Below are positions 20,883 to 34,717 of a DNA stretch of 64,000 nucleotides, piece after piece (position 1 is the first letter of the stretch; each line of letters starts with the position of its first letter). The translations under genes were made by a program, and so were the position numbers. Below the pieces are notes generated by a model that searched no databases, was not told the DNA's origin, and worked only from the letters and a program-made list of their open reading frames with translations. This stretch comes from Pocillopora verrucosa (lineage: Eukaryota; Cnidaria; Anthozoa; Scleractinia; Pocilloporidae), in contig NC_089316.1 of assembly GCF_036669915.1 (NCBI RefSeq), positions 18,223,947 through 18,287,946 on the forward strand. Direction: 5' to 3'.

Positions 20883-21507
20883 AAAATTAAAAAAAAAACA
20901 TCAGTACTAGCAAACATCATCCAAAGAATTCAAAATTTCTGACCAGAAAAACCTACAAAAAATAAACAAACAAAAGCACTGGCAATGATAAATTACCAAA
21001 AATGTTACTAACTTGAAAGGTGAACAATGAATACTATACCTCAAATACCTGAAAACACCTTCTAAAACTGCAAAACTGTTATATTCTGATTACCATGTGA
21101 CAGCTAACTCCAGCATACAACTAAAAAATTGCAAAGAAACCTAGCACCACTGGAAATATGTCTGCTGCATACTACTGTCAGTACAAACTGACTTGATTGT
21201 AGTTCTCAAAAATGGTGTTCCTTTCTTTAATTATCACCTGAAAAGAGTCACTTTTGTGAGTAGTTGAGTAGTAACACTTAAAGTGTTTAAATATTACAAA
21301 AGTCCTTAGGATTAAATCACATTCACTAAGTACATTCCCAGACAACAATCATTCGATGCACACATACTTTTCATGCATACTTTTGCTAATTAACATTCAA
21401 CTCATGTTTCTTGCACATATTCAGAACCAAGTACTCTGATATCCAGACTGGAGGCAAATTACATCATTTCCATAAAACACAGCTACACCATATTCCATTT
21501 ACTTTAA

Positions 21508-21718
21508 CCACTTAACTCCCAAGATCTAATAGCTAATTCTCCCTTCTAGCTGCTATATATTTCATAGTACATTACCGACAAGAATTTTGGGTTACATCAA
21601 CGTAACAACTGCTATCAGATGACTTTCAGTAGGCTCAGTACCTGTTTGCTGGACTGATTAATGTATGGATAACATAAAGAGAAGTTACATATTCATTTCA
21701 TCAGGGAGCAAGAGGGTA
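21508..21718. repeat. ~200-bp MITE, TTTAACTCCCA family
   Basis: Starts ccacttaactcccaagatct, contains ctagctgctatatatttcat and ggataacataaagagaagtt, ends gagcaagagggtaaa. Confidence 0.75.
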
Positions 21719-22504
21719 AAACAACAATCATACAATTGTATAATGCTTTTTATAGGACCCAGCAAATACCAGACCATAGCATGTATTCTGTTATGACTTG
21801 CCACCTCCAAGTCTAATTATTTTACAGAACAAAAAAATTAATAAATAACATAGAAAATATATTGAAGTATTCATCTTCTTTAATTTCAAAATAAAATAAA
21901 CAACTGCCAGTTTGGCTGACTGCTAAGTGCTTACCCTTGCAATCCAGAGCCAACAAGAGGATTTGTTCCTTACTTGTGGGCCTCATGTAAATTGCCTCAT
22001 TGTTTTTTTTTTTCTTTTAACATTCAACATTTCATTTATGTAAGATCAAAACATTTCCTTTGCCAAAATAGCAAAGTCAAAAGATATCAATGGAAAAGAG
22101 GAAATGATTAGCAATTAAAGAAGCTAATGATTGTTAAACAAATTCTCCCTAAAAGCACCTCAGAAAATGTATACACAACAGTATGGAGAATAAGCATATT
22201 GATGATTGAATGTAAATATAACCCCCTTGTCACTGCAAAAATTATGGGTGACATTTATAGCTGACACTACTGTTACCAATGATCTTAATGGTCATACCAC
22301 TTCACAAACTTTGCCACCATGGTTTCAAGGAATAATAAATAGCTGAGGGTGGAAGCAACTTTTTGAAAAAACTATAGTACAACCACTAATGTGTACCACA
22401 AGAGTTTGTATTAAGACTACTGGTCAGTGATAAATAATCCACTACTGTTCTGAAAAACTATCATTATGTCTTTTAGCCCATGACAAAAATATTCACTATG
22501 CTGA

Positions 22505-22717
22505 TAAGATCCCTTCAACTCCCAAGATCTGATTGTTAATTCTCCCTTCTAAATGCTGGACATTTCCATGTAAACTAGTGACAAGACTTAAGTGTTACAT
22601 CAAGATAACAACTTCTTCCTGACCGGTTTGTGTAATCTTGTAGCCTGTTTGCTGGATAATGTATGGATATTATAGGGAGAAGTTACATGTTAATCACTTC
22701 TGGGAGTTAAAGGTTAA
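22505..22717. repeat. ~200-bp MITE, TTTAACTCCCA family
   Basis: A well-preserved copy: ccttcaactcccaagatctg at the left and cacttctgggagttaaaggt at the right are inverted relatives of each other. Confidence 0.85.
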
Positions 22718-22869
22718 AAACAATGTTGATCAGGTTACAAATTAAAAATACAAGAATAGTTTACATCAAAAATATCAACCCTCAGTACAAAAAGGTTTAA
22801 CAATTTAATATTTCAATATCGAAAGAAAGCCACCTAAAAACCAAACATTAAATTTATCAGGGTAAAAAA

Positions 22870-23060
22870 AAGCACATTATGTTTGCTTCAGAGGAATATG
22901 TCAAACATCTTGGAGTCTCAATAAATCAAAACCTATCTTGGAAGTATTGTGTACTGATGAATGAAAAAATTTTTAAGTAACAGTCAGTTGCACTCAATGC
23001 AATTTGAAGTCACTTAAAATCATTGGTGACCTTCTTAAATGTTTGTTAATCCCTAACAGC
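22870..23060 (+). pseudogene. CR1/Jockey-like LINE RT fragment
   Basis: Reads EEYVKHLGVSINQNLSWK, the post-catalytic RT block seen as 'YLGV.ID..LSW' in CR1/L2/Jockey LINEs. Stops and frameshifts follow. Confidence 0.65.
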
Positions 23061-23949
23061 TCCTTTCATAAGTTATGGAATAACTACCTGAGTGATTGAG
23101 GAGGAGGAGGAGGCCGGCAACATATATCAGGGCCCAGCACAGTTTTTCAGAGGCTGATAAGCACTTATCCATGGTTAACTTTTCATCTGGGTTTCTTTAT
23201 TCTATTGTCCAAAATCCTTCTACTGATAACTCTCACTATTCTCAAAACAGCATCCAGTCATCACATTGAAGAAAAAACAAAAAGTACCAAATTTTCTTAT
23301 GAACATCTCTGAACTGAAATCACATTTCACACTAACTCTGCTGTTATCTTAATAACCCACCTCTGAACAGTTGAACCCTGGATATGATTTCAATTCTACT
23401 CAAACAGGCCTAATACACTTTATACACTTGGCTAGCAAAAATTACCCATACAATCCCATTATTTAGTAATTAAGCGGTCATATTTTTGATAATCTTCCTT
23501 TCAAATCATCATTCAGAGTCTTATACATCATGTTAGTAACTGTGAGAGACCATCGAACATTGAACACAATTACTTATACTTACATAATTCACTATCATAC
23601 GCAGTCTTATCATGCCACAATTTTCTACAACAACAAAAAAAACAAAACAATAAATGGAATTAAAAATGGGTGCAAAACAATAGAATGAGCTCCCAACCTA
23701 TCTTTGCCAAATGTCAAAACAGGCCTTTGAAGAAAATTTAACACAATACTTTTAAGGTGAAGAAAACTATAATCTAGTGACTCTTAGGAGACAAAGGGTT
23801 CAAGGGAGTGTACAAGGAATTGTCCATCAACTGATGTAGCCAACAGAACTTAGCAAGATTCTTGTCATTTGAATAAGATTAAATAAGAAAGCTTTCAAGC
23901 AATCCCTGTCTTGAATATTATATTTCCTGTTCACTTTTCACATCTATAT

Positions 23950-24150
23950 TAACCCTTGAACCCCTAACAGTGACTACCATCTAATTTCTCCTTACAATAT
24001 CACCCATGAATCAAATCAAGGATCAGGATAAAGATCCTCAACTAAAGAAGCTCTTGATTGTTCTACAAATTCTCCTTCTCAACACATTAGGAAATGTATG
24101 GAAAACAGTAAGGAGAATGTGTATACTGATGTTAGGGTGTAAAGGGTTAA
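23950..24150. repeat. ~200-bp MITE, second subfamily
   Basis: Starts ttaacccttgaacccctaac and ends atgttagggtgtaaagggtt. It differs internally from the first subfamily (attctccttctcaacacatt) and matches 27228-27428 and 32317-32522 in inverted orientation. Confidence 0.75.
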
Positions 24151-26080
24151 GTTGAGAAGGACAAGCCAGAAAAAGGGGATGTTGTACAAACCCACTACAC
24201 AAAGGTTGGACATCACACAAAATGGTCTCACTTAGTGGCTACAAACTAGGTTTTTTTTTTTTTGTGGGAGGGGGGAGGGTGTGGTGGGGTGCTTTTTGAA
24301 GTACCAATACATGTGAGTTTAGGAATATTTTAGCAATAACTCCTGAACTATTCAATCAAATATAATAAAATTTGGAAGGGTGATGTCCCTTTGGCTGCAA
24401 CACAATGTGGGATAATTTTTGTAGGTTACCTTAATATATGCTGTAAGAAGGTAAACTGCAAATGTTGTTTGCTTGATATACATAGGTACAAAGACAAAAG
24501 AAAATCTTAGGAGATACCATGCGAGAACCCTGAAAGATTTAGAATGTTGTGACACATATGGGAGGATTTCAGAATGCGTTAAACTTTCCAGCTGTAAATA
24601 AGAGGCAAGAAATTTTGAGATAATAGTATAGAAGATATATATACACACAGTCTGTTCTTCATGGGTCAATGTAACAGTTACACTGTTAAAAGGAAAGTAA
24701 CTTAGTTACACAGTTGGAGCTTAGAAGCTCTTGAAGGAAGCTATGCTGAGCTTGCAGTGAAATTATTCCATGGACCTCAGAAGGGAGGGGGGGGAAGTTC
24801 TGATCTAATCAACAAGAACCTCCACACAAACAAGGCAACATCTACCACTGAAGAGTGTAAAGTTTACATCAAGGCCACATACCCACTTGGAAAGACTACT
24901 CCAGATGTTCATTGAGAGCATACAAGGAGCCATCACCCAGTAAACAGGTCATCAACCTGATCATTCAATCAAGTAGAGACTTACATTCCTCATGAACGGA
25001 ACATAAATCATGACTTCGAGTCTAAAGGTGGTATAATTGGCATAAGCCAGAGGCATGGGACAGTGGAGGGAGGGTTCCTAACACAAATGTGCAAGCTGTA
25101 ATGACTACAGTTGCCAAAAACATGGGTGAGATTCATCACACAGCAATTGAGGCATGCAAAGAATCTGGTAAAAGTACAGGAACAAAGATGACATCAAGAA
25201 ACTGATTTCCACCTTGACAATGCCAATGTCAGATCTATTTGGTGTTGACGCAATAAATATGCCAATAAGCAACCTTGCTACAGGAGCAGTCATGCCAGAT
25301 AACTTGGTGCACTGCCTTCTCATTCTGAAACCCTGGTGGTGGAGGGGACAAGGTCATTTGAAAGAAAACAAATGCATACTAATAGAGTTGGATTTTCAAA
25401 ACTGTGCACAAACAGGATTTATTTCCTTGACACCTGTCTGTCAAGATCTAGAGATATAAACCTCAAATAGGTGCTTAATTAGAAATTTTGCTACATTCTT
25501 TGAGCTTTGGCACACACAAACAGGTCTCTGAGAGAGGACAAAGTGCTATAATGTGCTCTTGAAGAAGTTTTAGTTCTAACAAGTCTACCAAGAAGTCATG
25601 TACATGATATTGCTGAGATATCAACTGCATTCAGTTCAGATGGTAACTACTTCAATTGGGAAGATAACAAGGATTTTATGATGAGGATTATGGGTTCAGC
25701 AACTTTTGACAACCTTCCCAATAAGTACTTTGAGGTCTTATAACTACCCCACTTGCCAAGAATGGCTGCAATCATGTGGATATCAAATGTGATTGTCATA
25801 ACAAGATAAAGCGGTTAAATATAGTGAACAAGTCAGAAGAGGGTCATCCACTGGTTAGAAACTCAAAAGAGAATAGGAAGATCTGTCACGCCAGTGCCTT
25901 AACTCTAATCTAGTGAACAAGATTAACTTAAGACTTTTTCTAGGTGACGCTTGTAACAGGATTGCAAAGAGGGTAATTTGCCCTGGGAGGAGGAAGTTGT
26001 TTCTGGCAGGATGGTTTTAAGACAATAAGGATGCATAATCAGCAACACAGAGTAGACAACATCCTATCCATCATCTGAAG

Positions 26081-27132
26081 TTGCATAATGAGAAGGCAGA
26101 CTTCAGAGTGTTGCTCCATGCTGAAAACTCCACTCAAGATCATGGCTGCATGGTAGTTCAGTCACCTGATACTAATGTAACAATCCTTTGTATCTCTACA
26201 TAATAACACTAGAGATATAACCAGCTATAGTTCTGCACTGGGACAAAAGAAAAGCAAGAAAAGTTTCATAATAGGGAAGCAAACACAAGAATGTTACTTC
26301 ATGATGCTGAGGACTGGTCACATGATCATGGCTGCAGTATAGTTCAATCACCTTGATACCAATGAGGCTGTCCTTTGTATCTCTAGATAATAACATATGA
26401 GATATAACCAGCTATGGTTCTTCACAAGGTCAAAGGACAAGAAGAATGCATTCAAGATAGTTAGCATACAGTGCCCCTGTGACATGAAATAGAGAACATA
26501 CTACCCACCATCTGCCAGTGAAGTTGCATGATGAGGAGGCAAACTCAAGAATATTTTTCTAAGCTGAAGACTGTTCTCATAATCATGGCTGTGAGGCAAA
26601 CCGATCAGTCCGTTGATATTGATGTGGCTTTCCTATGTATCTCCACATAATGACATTTGACATTAATTATGACCAGCTATAGTTCTGCACTTGGATAAAG
26701 GAAAAGCAGGATGCTTTGAAGATATTCAACATGCACTATCTGTGCAGCAAAATGGAGAAAATTCTATCCTCTATCTGAAGTCTCATTTCAATAAGGAGGC
26801 AAACACAAGAATGTTTCTCCATGCTGAAGACTGTTCTTATGATCATGCCTGCAACATAGTTCAGTCCCATGCCACTGATGTAACTGTCCTTTCTATCACT
26901 CGGTAACAACATTTGAGATATAACTTTGTACCATACTGAAGCACAAGACAAACACCAACATCCAATAAACAATTTTGCAGAAAATCATAGCCAAGAGTTT
27001 TGCAAGCTTTTACCAGCATTTAATGCTTATACAAGATTTGACAACACAGGTGGCTTTGCAAAATTGGTTAAAGAAGGGTTTGGAAAGTTATTATCAATAA
27101 CAAGCATGTGTGCACATATTTACAGTAATTAA
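26081..27132 (+). pseudogene. Decayed mobile-type gene with a four-fold internal repeat
   Basis: Four degenerate tandem copies (starting near 26081, 26260, 26515 and 26775) each read like NKEANTRMFLHAEDCSYDHA followed by VVQSPDTNVTILCIST. After the last copy comes CKLLPAFNAYTRFDNTGGFA. The order 'EADTR-LLHA ... SxDTDVxVL ... LPALHAFTGCDT' is one I know from an abundant uncharacterised cnidarian repeat-encoded protein. Frame breaks are everywhere. The unit repeated, with a spacing of about 180-260 bp, is only the EADTR-DTDV part. Confidence 0.5.
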
Positions 27133-27227
27133 AGAGTTTGGAAAATGACTACCACTGTGTTTTTTAGTTTCACCTGCAAACATTGTTATGGTAACAGTCT
27201 AACAAACTGAAATTAGCCCGCATTTAC

Positions 27228-27428
27228 TTTTGACACTCTAACATCAGTATGTGTATTCTCCATACTGTCCTCCATTTCCAAAGAGGCTGACAAGGAGAAT
27301 TTGTTTAACAGTCAAGAGGTACTTTAGCTGGTGATCATCTCTTCTATTCTTATGACTTTCATGTTTGATTCAGAGGTGATATAATAAGGAGAAATTAGAT
27401 GCTAGTCATTCTTAGGGGCTAAAGGGCT
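27228..27428. repeat. ~200-bp MITE, second subfamily
   Basis: Reads actctaacatcagtatgtgt at the left and cattcttaggggctaaaggg at the right, the inverse of the copy at 23950. Confidence 0.75.
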
Positions 27429-28184
27429 GGGTAACTGCCAAAGTTACTCCCTTTAAAAAAAATTATATTTAGATGTGTAGTTCTGTTCATATTGCTGACA
27501 GCATTTCTGAGCCCACATGTGTGGGTACTTCCAAGAACACCCTAAATGAGTGAGAAATAAGTATCTATGTAACTAACCTCGCAATTGGTGGCTCTGATTG
27601 ATGTAGCAATGATATATGGTTATTAGGAAATCATTGACTGGTCTAATGTCAAACCTGTGTTATGTGGGGCTACAAAGTGCCTTCTTTTGGCCTCTTTTTA
27701 AAATCTCCTCTCCCACCATGGGAGGAACTGAACATTCAAGTAAAACTATGTGACTAAGTAAGAAGCCATCAGGCTACATGGAATACAAACAAAAAAATTT
27801 CCATAACTGTTATAATCAAACAAGTCTTCACTAGTCTTGTAAATTATGGTGTTCCTTCTGATACCATGCCAATTTCCTCCCGTGTAGGCCACAGTTTGAT
27901 TCTAGAAACTCAATCACCCCAGATAAATGTTAAATGACTTTACTCAAGCTTCCAAATTCTCCCCTGTGAGACAATTAAATCACAGATAATACATCTGAAA
28001 CATGCAACATCAGGCAAAAAATTCGGATGACCAACTTCTACAACTAGATTTGCAACTACCTGATATTTAATTCAAGTTTGCTTCTGTGTAACAAGTTAAA
28101 ATTACAATTTAAAGGAACAAAAAAAAACCCTTGCCTTTCAACCATGAACTTATTACTCCCACTCATATTACCTTGCAAATCTTA

Positions 28185-28394
28185 ACCTTTTAATTCTCAG
28201 AAGTGACTAACATGAAACTTCTCCCTATAATATCCATACATTGTTCAGCAAACAAGTTATGAGAATATTCAAACTCATCAGGCAGAAGCTGCTATCTTGA
28301 TCTAGCACCAAGTTCTCAGAACTAATTTACAAGGAAATGTGTAGCAGCCAGAGGGAAAAATTAACAATCAGATCTTGGGAGTCAAAGGGTTAAA
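28185..28394. repeat. ~200-bp MITE, TTTAACTCCCA family
   Basis: Starts cttaaccttttaattctcag, contains gaaatgtgtagcagccagag, ends cttgggagtcaaagggttaa. Confidence 0.85.
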
Positions 28395-29639
28395 GCAAGC
28401 CTCTAACATGCAATTTACTTAAAGATTTTCATTGACAGTCACTTATCCTGGCTTGATCATTAAATGACTGTGTGTGTAATAAAGTACTTTGGAGGAGTAT
28501 CAATATTATGACATAATAGCATTTTCTAGGAAATCATATAAACTCAATTCATATCAGCTTTTCTCTTGTCTATGCATATCTTATAAAGGGTTCTTTACTT
28601 TAGAAAATTAATTATGAAGGTACATTAACATTATCACAACCTATAAAATTAAAAAATAAAGTATGTAGATAAATTTTAAAAAATGGTGCATAATACAATC
28701 CTAGACTCGCATCAATCCCTATTCACATAAATCTTAACTCAGTAGCCCATGTGGAGTTTCCTTTTTCTTGTCAATTACTTGCATTAAATTGAGATAACAG
28801 ATATAATGTTTTTGTAAATTGTTTACAGCATTGATTGAATCGAGTTTCAGGCATGTGACTGAGCCCCTACCTAAGGGAAATCAATTGCTTGAGATTCATA
28901 GTGCTGCACACTTGCTTACATGCAAGAGTGCTATGTTTGCTCTTATGCTAGCTTTTGCATTCGAAGGTTTACACACTGTGTGTTTGCCTGCTCATGCTTC
29001 ATTGTTCAGTGGCGCATGCTTCATTGTTTGTGGTGTGTTATTTGAAACAAAAGCATAAGCTCATTACTGTGTGCTCTAGGGTGCTCAGCAAGTGTGTTAT
29101 AGCAGTTATTTTCAAGTGGAAGCATGTTGTGAGCATGTTATCACCTATGTCCCTAAAATCATATAGAGGGTCACAAATTATAACAAATAAGTAAAACTCA
29201 AATTACAGTAAGGACTCTAGAACCTTCGGATTCGAGAAATCCTTTCAAAGTTTCAGATCAGTATTTTGGAGTAGCAAAGGCAATTCAAATTTATAAGAAG
29301 TGCTCGTCTATGGAAGTCTCAAACTATTGCCAGCCATCTCATTATTATCTATTTTGAAAACATACTTGAGGAACTAAATCTATACCAGACTAGCCAAGTA
29401 TTTTGAGAAATTTCACACTGTAGAATGCTTACAAGCAAAAAAACCCAACAGCGGCACCAAAACTGATAATTTTTTTGCTATAAATTCTACTACATTTGCT
29501 GATCACAAAAACAAATCATTTCACTGATACAAATTGTGCTTAAATGGGGCATTTGGATACAATTTGGGCCCAAGAGGGAGGAAATTTCAACACTAACCAA
29601 TCCACAAGAATTCAAATGCCTGGGATTCAGGAATTTTGA

Positions 29640-29880
29640 AGCTTGAAACTGTTCAATGCATAACAGAATCAGGCCTACAGCAAGTCTTAGGTGGAGTAAC
29701 ACAAAGCACAGTGCTGGGACCATTCCTATTTCTGCTGTATGTAAATGACATGATTAAAAGATCCACTGATCTGGATTTCCACTTATTTGCAAAATACAAC
29801 ATCAGTCTTCTTCTACATGCTCCAAATTTACATCAACTTGAATTTGAATTGAGTTTGGAGAACTAGATTAACTTCATTGG
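29640..29880 (+). pseudogene. LINE RT fragment (catalytic region, mutated)
   Basis: Reads GGVTQSTVLGPFLFLLYVND, the RT block 'GVPQGSVLGPLLFLLYIND', then LDFHLFAKYNISLLLHA, where the catalytic ADD has become AKY. CR1/L2-like. No flanking RT blocks in frame. Confidence 0.8.
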
Positions 29881-30831
29881 TGCTTCAAAGTAAGTCAATT
29901 GTTCTAAAAAAAATGAAAAATCTAGTTTTGTCCATCCTAAGAGAAACTTTAAGGCTAATTACATTGGGTTGACCCCTGAAGAAAGCATTATTGCCTAAAA
30001 CAAAACAACCTTTAAGAAGGCTCACTTTCAATCAAAGTAACTGCCTGCCCTAATTAAATATCAAAGAAACATTTCATCTTAGTGCATATCCATGACTGGT
30101 CATCTGTATACAAGATCTTTTCTATCAATAAAATTAATAGTAATATTAATTCCAGTCTGGGCCTTTCTGCACAACTGGAAAACCCAGATTTCTCTCCATA
30201 AAATAAAAGGACAAGTTTTGATATAACAAATTTTTGCAAACATTGACATGACTCAAACTCCACTTTCCACTCTGAACTCAGTTAAAATACACTCTGGTGG
30301 TAGCTTAAATGACAAATGATCATCAAGTTTGAAAGGGTTTTGATTATTTTGCGGACTTTCTCCAGTTTTTGCCTAGGACTAATTTTATAGGAGGTTCATT
30401 TAAGAAATTGATCATTTCAGTCTTTATTTGTCTAGTCAAATCAAACCATTTGCACTTGTGAAGTGTTGGAGATGAAAGAAAATTTGTCTTAATAAACAAC
30501 ATTTTTAGCCAGTGCGGGCAGGTCCCAACACTAACCATCTATCATGTTGGTAAAATATTAGTCAATCAAAGAACAAACCATTTTAATCTTGATAAAATCA
30601 TTTCTATGAGCATGCAGTATGCAAATAGAACATTGGTTTACATAAATGCAAGCATTATCTTATATTACAAAACAGGTGTATGATAATTGCAGAAAATGTA
30701 AAATTGTAACACTTTGCTGAATCACAACTAGCTGGAAATGATTCACCGAAAAAAGATATTCATCAACAAAAAATAATCATGCAATTCCATTAACTTGCCA
30801 CACAAAAAGCACATACTACAAGCTTGACCTT

Positions 30832-31034
30832 TTCTCTCCCTTAAGTGATGATGGTGTAACTTCTCCCCATAGTAAGCATGCATTATCTATCAAGAAAGTA
30901 ATGAGAATACTCAAACTTAACAGGTTGAAGTTTTTATCTTGATCTTACACCAAATTCTTGTCACTAATTTACAAGGAAATGTGTAGCAGCTAGAGAGGAG
31001 AATTAACAATCGGATCTTGGGAATTAAAGGGTTT
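30832..31034. repeat. ~200-bp MITE, TTTAACTCCCA family
   Basis: Starts tctcccttaagtgatgatgg, contains gaaatgtgtagcagctagag, ends cttgggaattaaagggttta. Confidence 0.8.
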
Positions 31035-32115
31035 AAGTCAGCATCCTCGATGTCCATCGAAGTAATTTAAATGAGTGCCCTTCCCACCCAAATCAAGTGT
31101 GGAAGAGTACATTCAAATAAGCATATTAAGCACAATATCTCTAAATTATTACAAATCATTAAATATAAAAGTATCCAACAAAACATACCTCCATTCCAAA
31201 ACACCGGATCACTGTACAATGTTCGCTTTCAACACTGTCACTTCGCACAACATGGCTCTCTAATTTCAACACCAGCTCACGTTACGCGTTTAGCCCGCCA
31301 TTACCACAATTTAAGGCCTAAAAATCGTGTTCAAAAGCAAAATTCAGCAAAGATGTGAAAAAATTTCTCTAGAAACATAAATTTAAGATGAAATAAGGGA
31401 CACCAACGGGTTTCACATCCTGCATGTGTCCACGTGAAAAATGCTAGCAGCACTGTGCACAACTTTCAGGACGAGCGCTCGCTACATTTGTTCGAAAAGT
31501 TTGAGATTCAGAGGAAAAAAAAAAAACGCTATATAGATCTTAACAAAGCTGTTTTTAAATTTTACTTCATCTTACCTTCGAAAATCAAGTTTAACGCGCA
31601 AACCATCAGAGTGTTCCACACGCTACAAGAGAACTCTTGATGCATGCCGTCCCGTACCGTTTGAATTCTGCCACTCTGCCGCTGACTGGACCAAACTCTT
31701 CCCCAGGACAATTCAACCATTACCGAGGAGTAAACACAAAGGAGTGGGATTTACAGTGCTCCAGAACATGGATTACATTTTCACATCGGCGAACAAACTG
31801 AAATAAAGAGATTCAATACCCATGGCTTAACTTATGTTTAACGAATTATGTAAGTTAAATAACGAACAAGCTAAACTTCTAAATATTAAAATCACGGCAG
31901 CTGACCTAAGAATCCCATATTTAGAAAAGAGAACATTTCAGTCAGTAACCTTCTTCTTGACCTCGCCAATTACCATAATACATATTTCAACACCAACTTC
32001 CTTTGCACCGAAAGCTAAGAGGTCCGTGGACTTAAAATCCCCCCATACATTCAAATTCGTTTTAAATTGGCGATCTCACAACGAAGCATGGTTTGCACAA
32101 ACTTATTGTATCGTT

Positions 32116-32316
32116 TAACCCTTTAACTCCCATGAGTGACCAAGACAGAATTTCTCCTTACAATATCAATACAATATCAACCAGATAAGTGATGAGAATA
32201 AAGAAAAATATCAATCTGGGGATAATTAGTTGATCCAATATTAAATTCTCTGAACTAACATTATAAGAATTGTATGGATGGCAGAGGGAGAATTTGATCT
32301 GGGAGTTAAAGGGTTA
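32116..32316. repeat. ~200-bp MITE, TTTAACTCCCA family
   Basis: Starts taaccctttaactcccatga and ends tctgggagttaaagggttaa, with clear inverted termini. It abuts a second-subfamily copy directly. Confidence 0.88.
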
Positions 32317-32522
32317 ATCTTTTAGACATTGGTATGCATATTCTCCATACAGTTCTTTATACATTTGCTCAGATGCCCACAATGAGAATTTTTTAATAAT
32401 CCAGAGTTTCATGAGTTGGTGATCATGCCCTTTATTTTTGTGACCGTAACTTATGATTCTGGGGTGATATTCTATGGAGAAATTAGATGTTTGTCATACT
32501 AGGGGTCGGCTTTAGGGTTCAA
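32317..32522. repeat. ~200-bp MITE, second subfamily
   Basis: Contains tggtatgcatattctccata and ttctggggtgatattctatg; ends tcggctttagggttc. It lies back to back with the copy at 32116-32316. Confidence 0.75.
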
Positions 32523-33948
32523 GCAAAACTCGAACGTACCTTCATTCTGGAGCGTATAACCTCATGATTACTCACCCTTTACTTTTAAGTCAGGATGTTG
32601 GAAGCTGTTTGATACGTTAATTAGTCGTAATTTGATTGACACCTATAAGTGATTTCGTTTATCTATACATATCCAAACAATCATGTATGCGGCACGTGTT
32701 TTATCGCCCCATATTTGGCATTGTTCCACGTGCTTACAACGGGACATTTTGTGCGTGTTCTTTTCGAATAAACTGGGAGCTGTGAGTGGGAGTTAACCGA
32801 AGTGTTTTAATAGAATCGATCAAGTGAATAAACCGTGACTTATAAGGAAGTGTGGTACAGCTTTATCAAGTTTTCGACGAGGGAAGTACATGTGGCAATT
32901 TTGGAAGCTATTACCATTGCAACATTATTAAATTTCGAACGCTAGTGGCCAATTATTATTCTATTTCGAAGCTTTTTTCAATCACAACTGATGAGACGAA
33001 GCGTAAGAAAATCACTATGCAAATGTACTAAATATTTTTTAAAGATGCATAGGGTAACATGAAATAACCTTTTTCTCAACCCAGTGGAATTGGGGCGTTA
33101 TTTGAGTTTCCCTATAGTTGTTATCGTTATTTTTTTTGTTTTGTTTTTTTCTGCTTTTTCAACGTTTCATAACCGTGAAAAGATAGATCCTAAGGAATTT
33201 TCTATTGTAACTGAAATATTGGTAAATTCATGATTTGCATGAGAAAAATTTTACACTAATTTTGTGGGCCCTAATCGTTTCTTGGAATAGTTTGTACCAG
33301 GTGTTCGTTAAGTAAAACGCACGGAATAAAGCAAAGTGAACGGCGCGAGAGTAGCGGTGGACTGGAAACCTATCTACTGCTATCGCGCCGTTAACTAATA
33401 TAGCACTTGGTTTTACCAACCGAACGCCTGGAAAATACTTAGTTTGGAGTATTTTGCGGCAGGAACCAGTAATCTGATTGTAAATTATTCTTTTCCTTTA
33501 AAAAAATGAGTTTATCTAAAGCCTGTTATCAATAAATATTTGGAACTTTTTTTTCGAAGAAAGAAATTTTGGGTTCCAGCTTTGTTTTGCTGCCGAATGG
33601 TTTCAGACATAGCACATATAGGTTCATAGGTACACGTTCATATAATACCAAATTTAAATGCTAAAAACATTGCAATAGATTCTTTACAGTATGTTTCATA
33701 GTCATTTTTTTAATGAATATGTTACCGTTAGGAGTATGGTGCAAAAGGGACAGGGCGCTATTGTACGTAGAGTTTAAATGCTGTATAATTTTGGTTCCTC
33801 TCTCTTCTTTCGTAATTTCATTACATTGGGAACAGACTCTGCATTTCGTTGTAACAGAAGACTCGTGAATTAAAACCTTTCTCACTTTCTCACAACATCC
33901 AATCCAGTGTGGAATCATGATTACGCCGGTGAGCCGATAGGCGTAAAT

Positions 33949-34467
33949 TTCGTTGATCCTGGCGTCAATAACGAAGGATAAAGATTTCCCGGGAAAAGTA
34001 ACCCATGGAAAACACTCTTTTTTTATCTCGATCGCTCATTGGAGCGTTGAGGAGGGCGGCGCAATAATGGGCAAAGTTGCGAAAAGGCAAAGGCAAAACC
34101 CGCGGCAAAAATGGAAAACCGCAAAATGTGCTGAGGAGCAAGACAACGAATCGACAGACAGCTTTCAAATTATAATTTGAGGCGACTTCTTTGTCCGAAA
34201 TCTGGGCGCCAGCGTGAAGCTCCGCCAATACTAGTCGCTTTCACAAAGGAATTTTTCTTGTCTTGACCAGAATGGTTCTCTTTCTTTCTTCTTTGGACCT
34301 GTTTTCCTTTTGTTTCCTTTTTTTTTACCAAACCTTCTTCTGCTTTTGCTTTTTCTACGAGAAAACAACTTTTCCATGAGCAAAGAGCTTCCACGAGTGA
34401 ATTTTGTAAAGTGCGCAAGGTAAACAAAATATGGAAAAAAAAACAAAAAAAAAACGAGCCCCATTGA
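33949..34467. repeat. ~0.5-kb dispersed repeat, copy 1
   Basis: Contains ggaaaaccgcaaaatgtgct, cgaatcgacagacagctttc and an A/T-rich centre. It matches 51508-52075 in inverted orientation. Confidence 0.8.
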
Positions 34468-34717
34468 GAGCGGTTGCCGCGAAAATTCCCCCAGGGGACC
34501 TGCCTTGGTCCGAGATTATGACACCTTCCTGGTTTATTAACTTTTCTTTGAAAATAAGTTTTTTCTAAATTACTCAGGTGCTTTTAAAGATTTCATAAAT
34601 TTTTTAATGGAAACGTTACGTTGAATGTTTGAGTTTCATTTTGGTCAAATAAAATAAAAATCGATTTTTTCGGCCTCTGAAGGTGAGAAGTAACCTTAAT
34701 ACAAGATGACTGCATAA

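Noticed and set aside
28819..29194. Overlapping + ORFs and a gagggtcaca motif resembling the end of the TIR element at 45.5 kb
   Set aside because: Only one end was seen and no matching inverted partner; too little to call an element.
31071..31640. Short + ORFs in a slightly GC-richer patch
   Set aside because: No domain and no convincing splice sites; possibly a promoter or UTR but unsupported.
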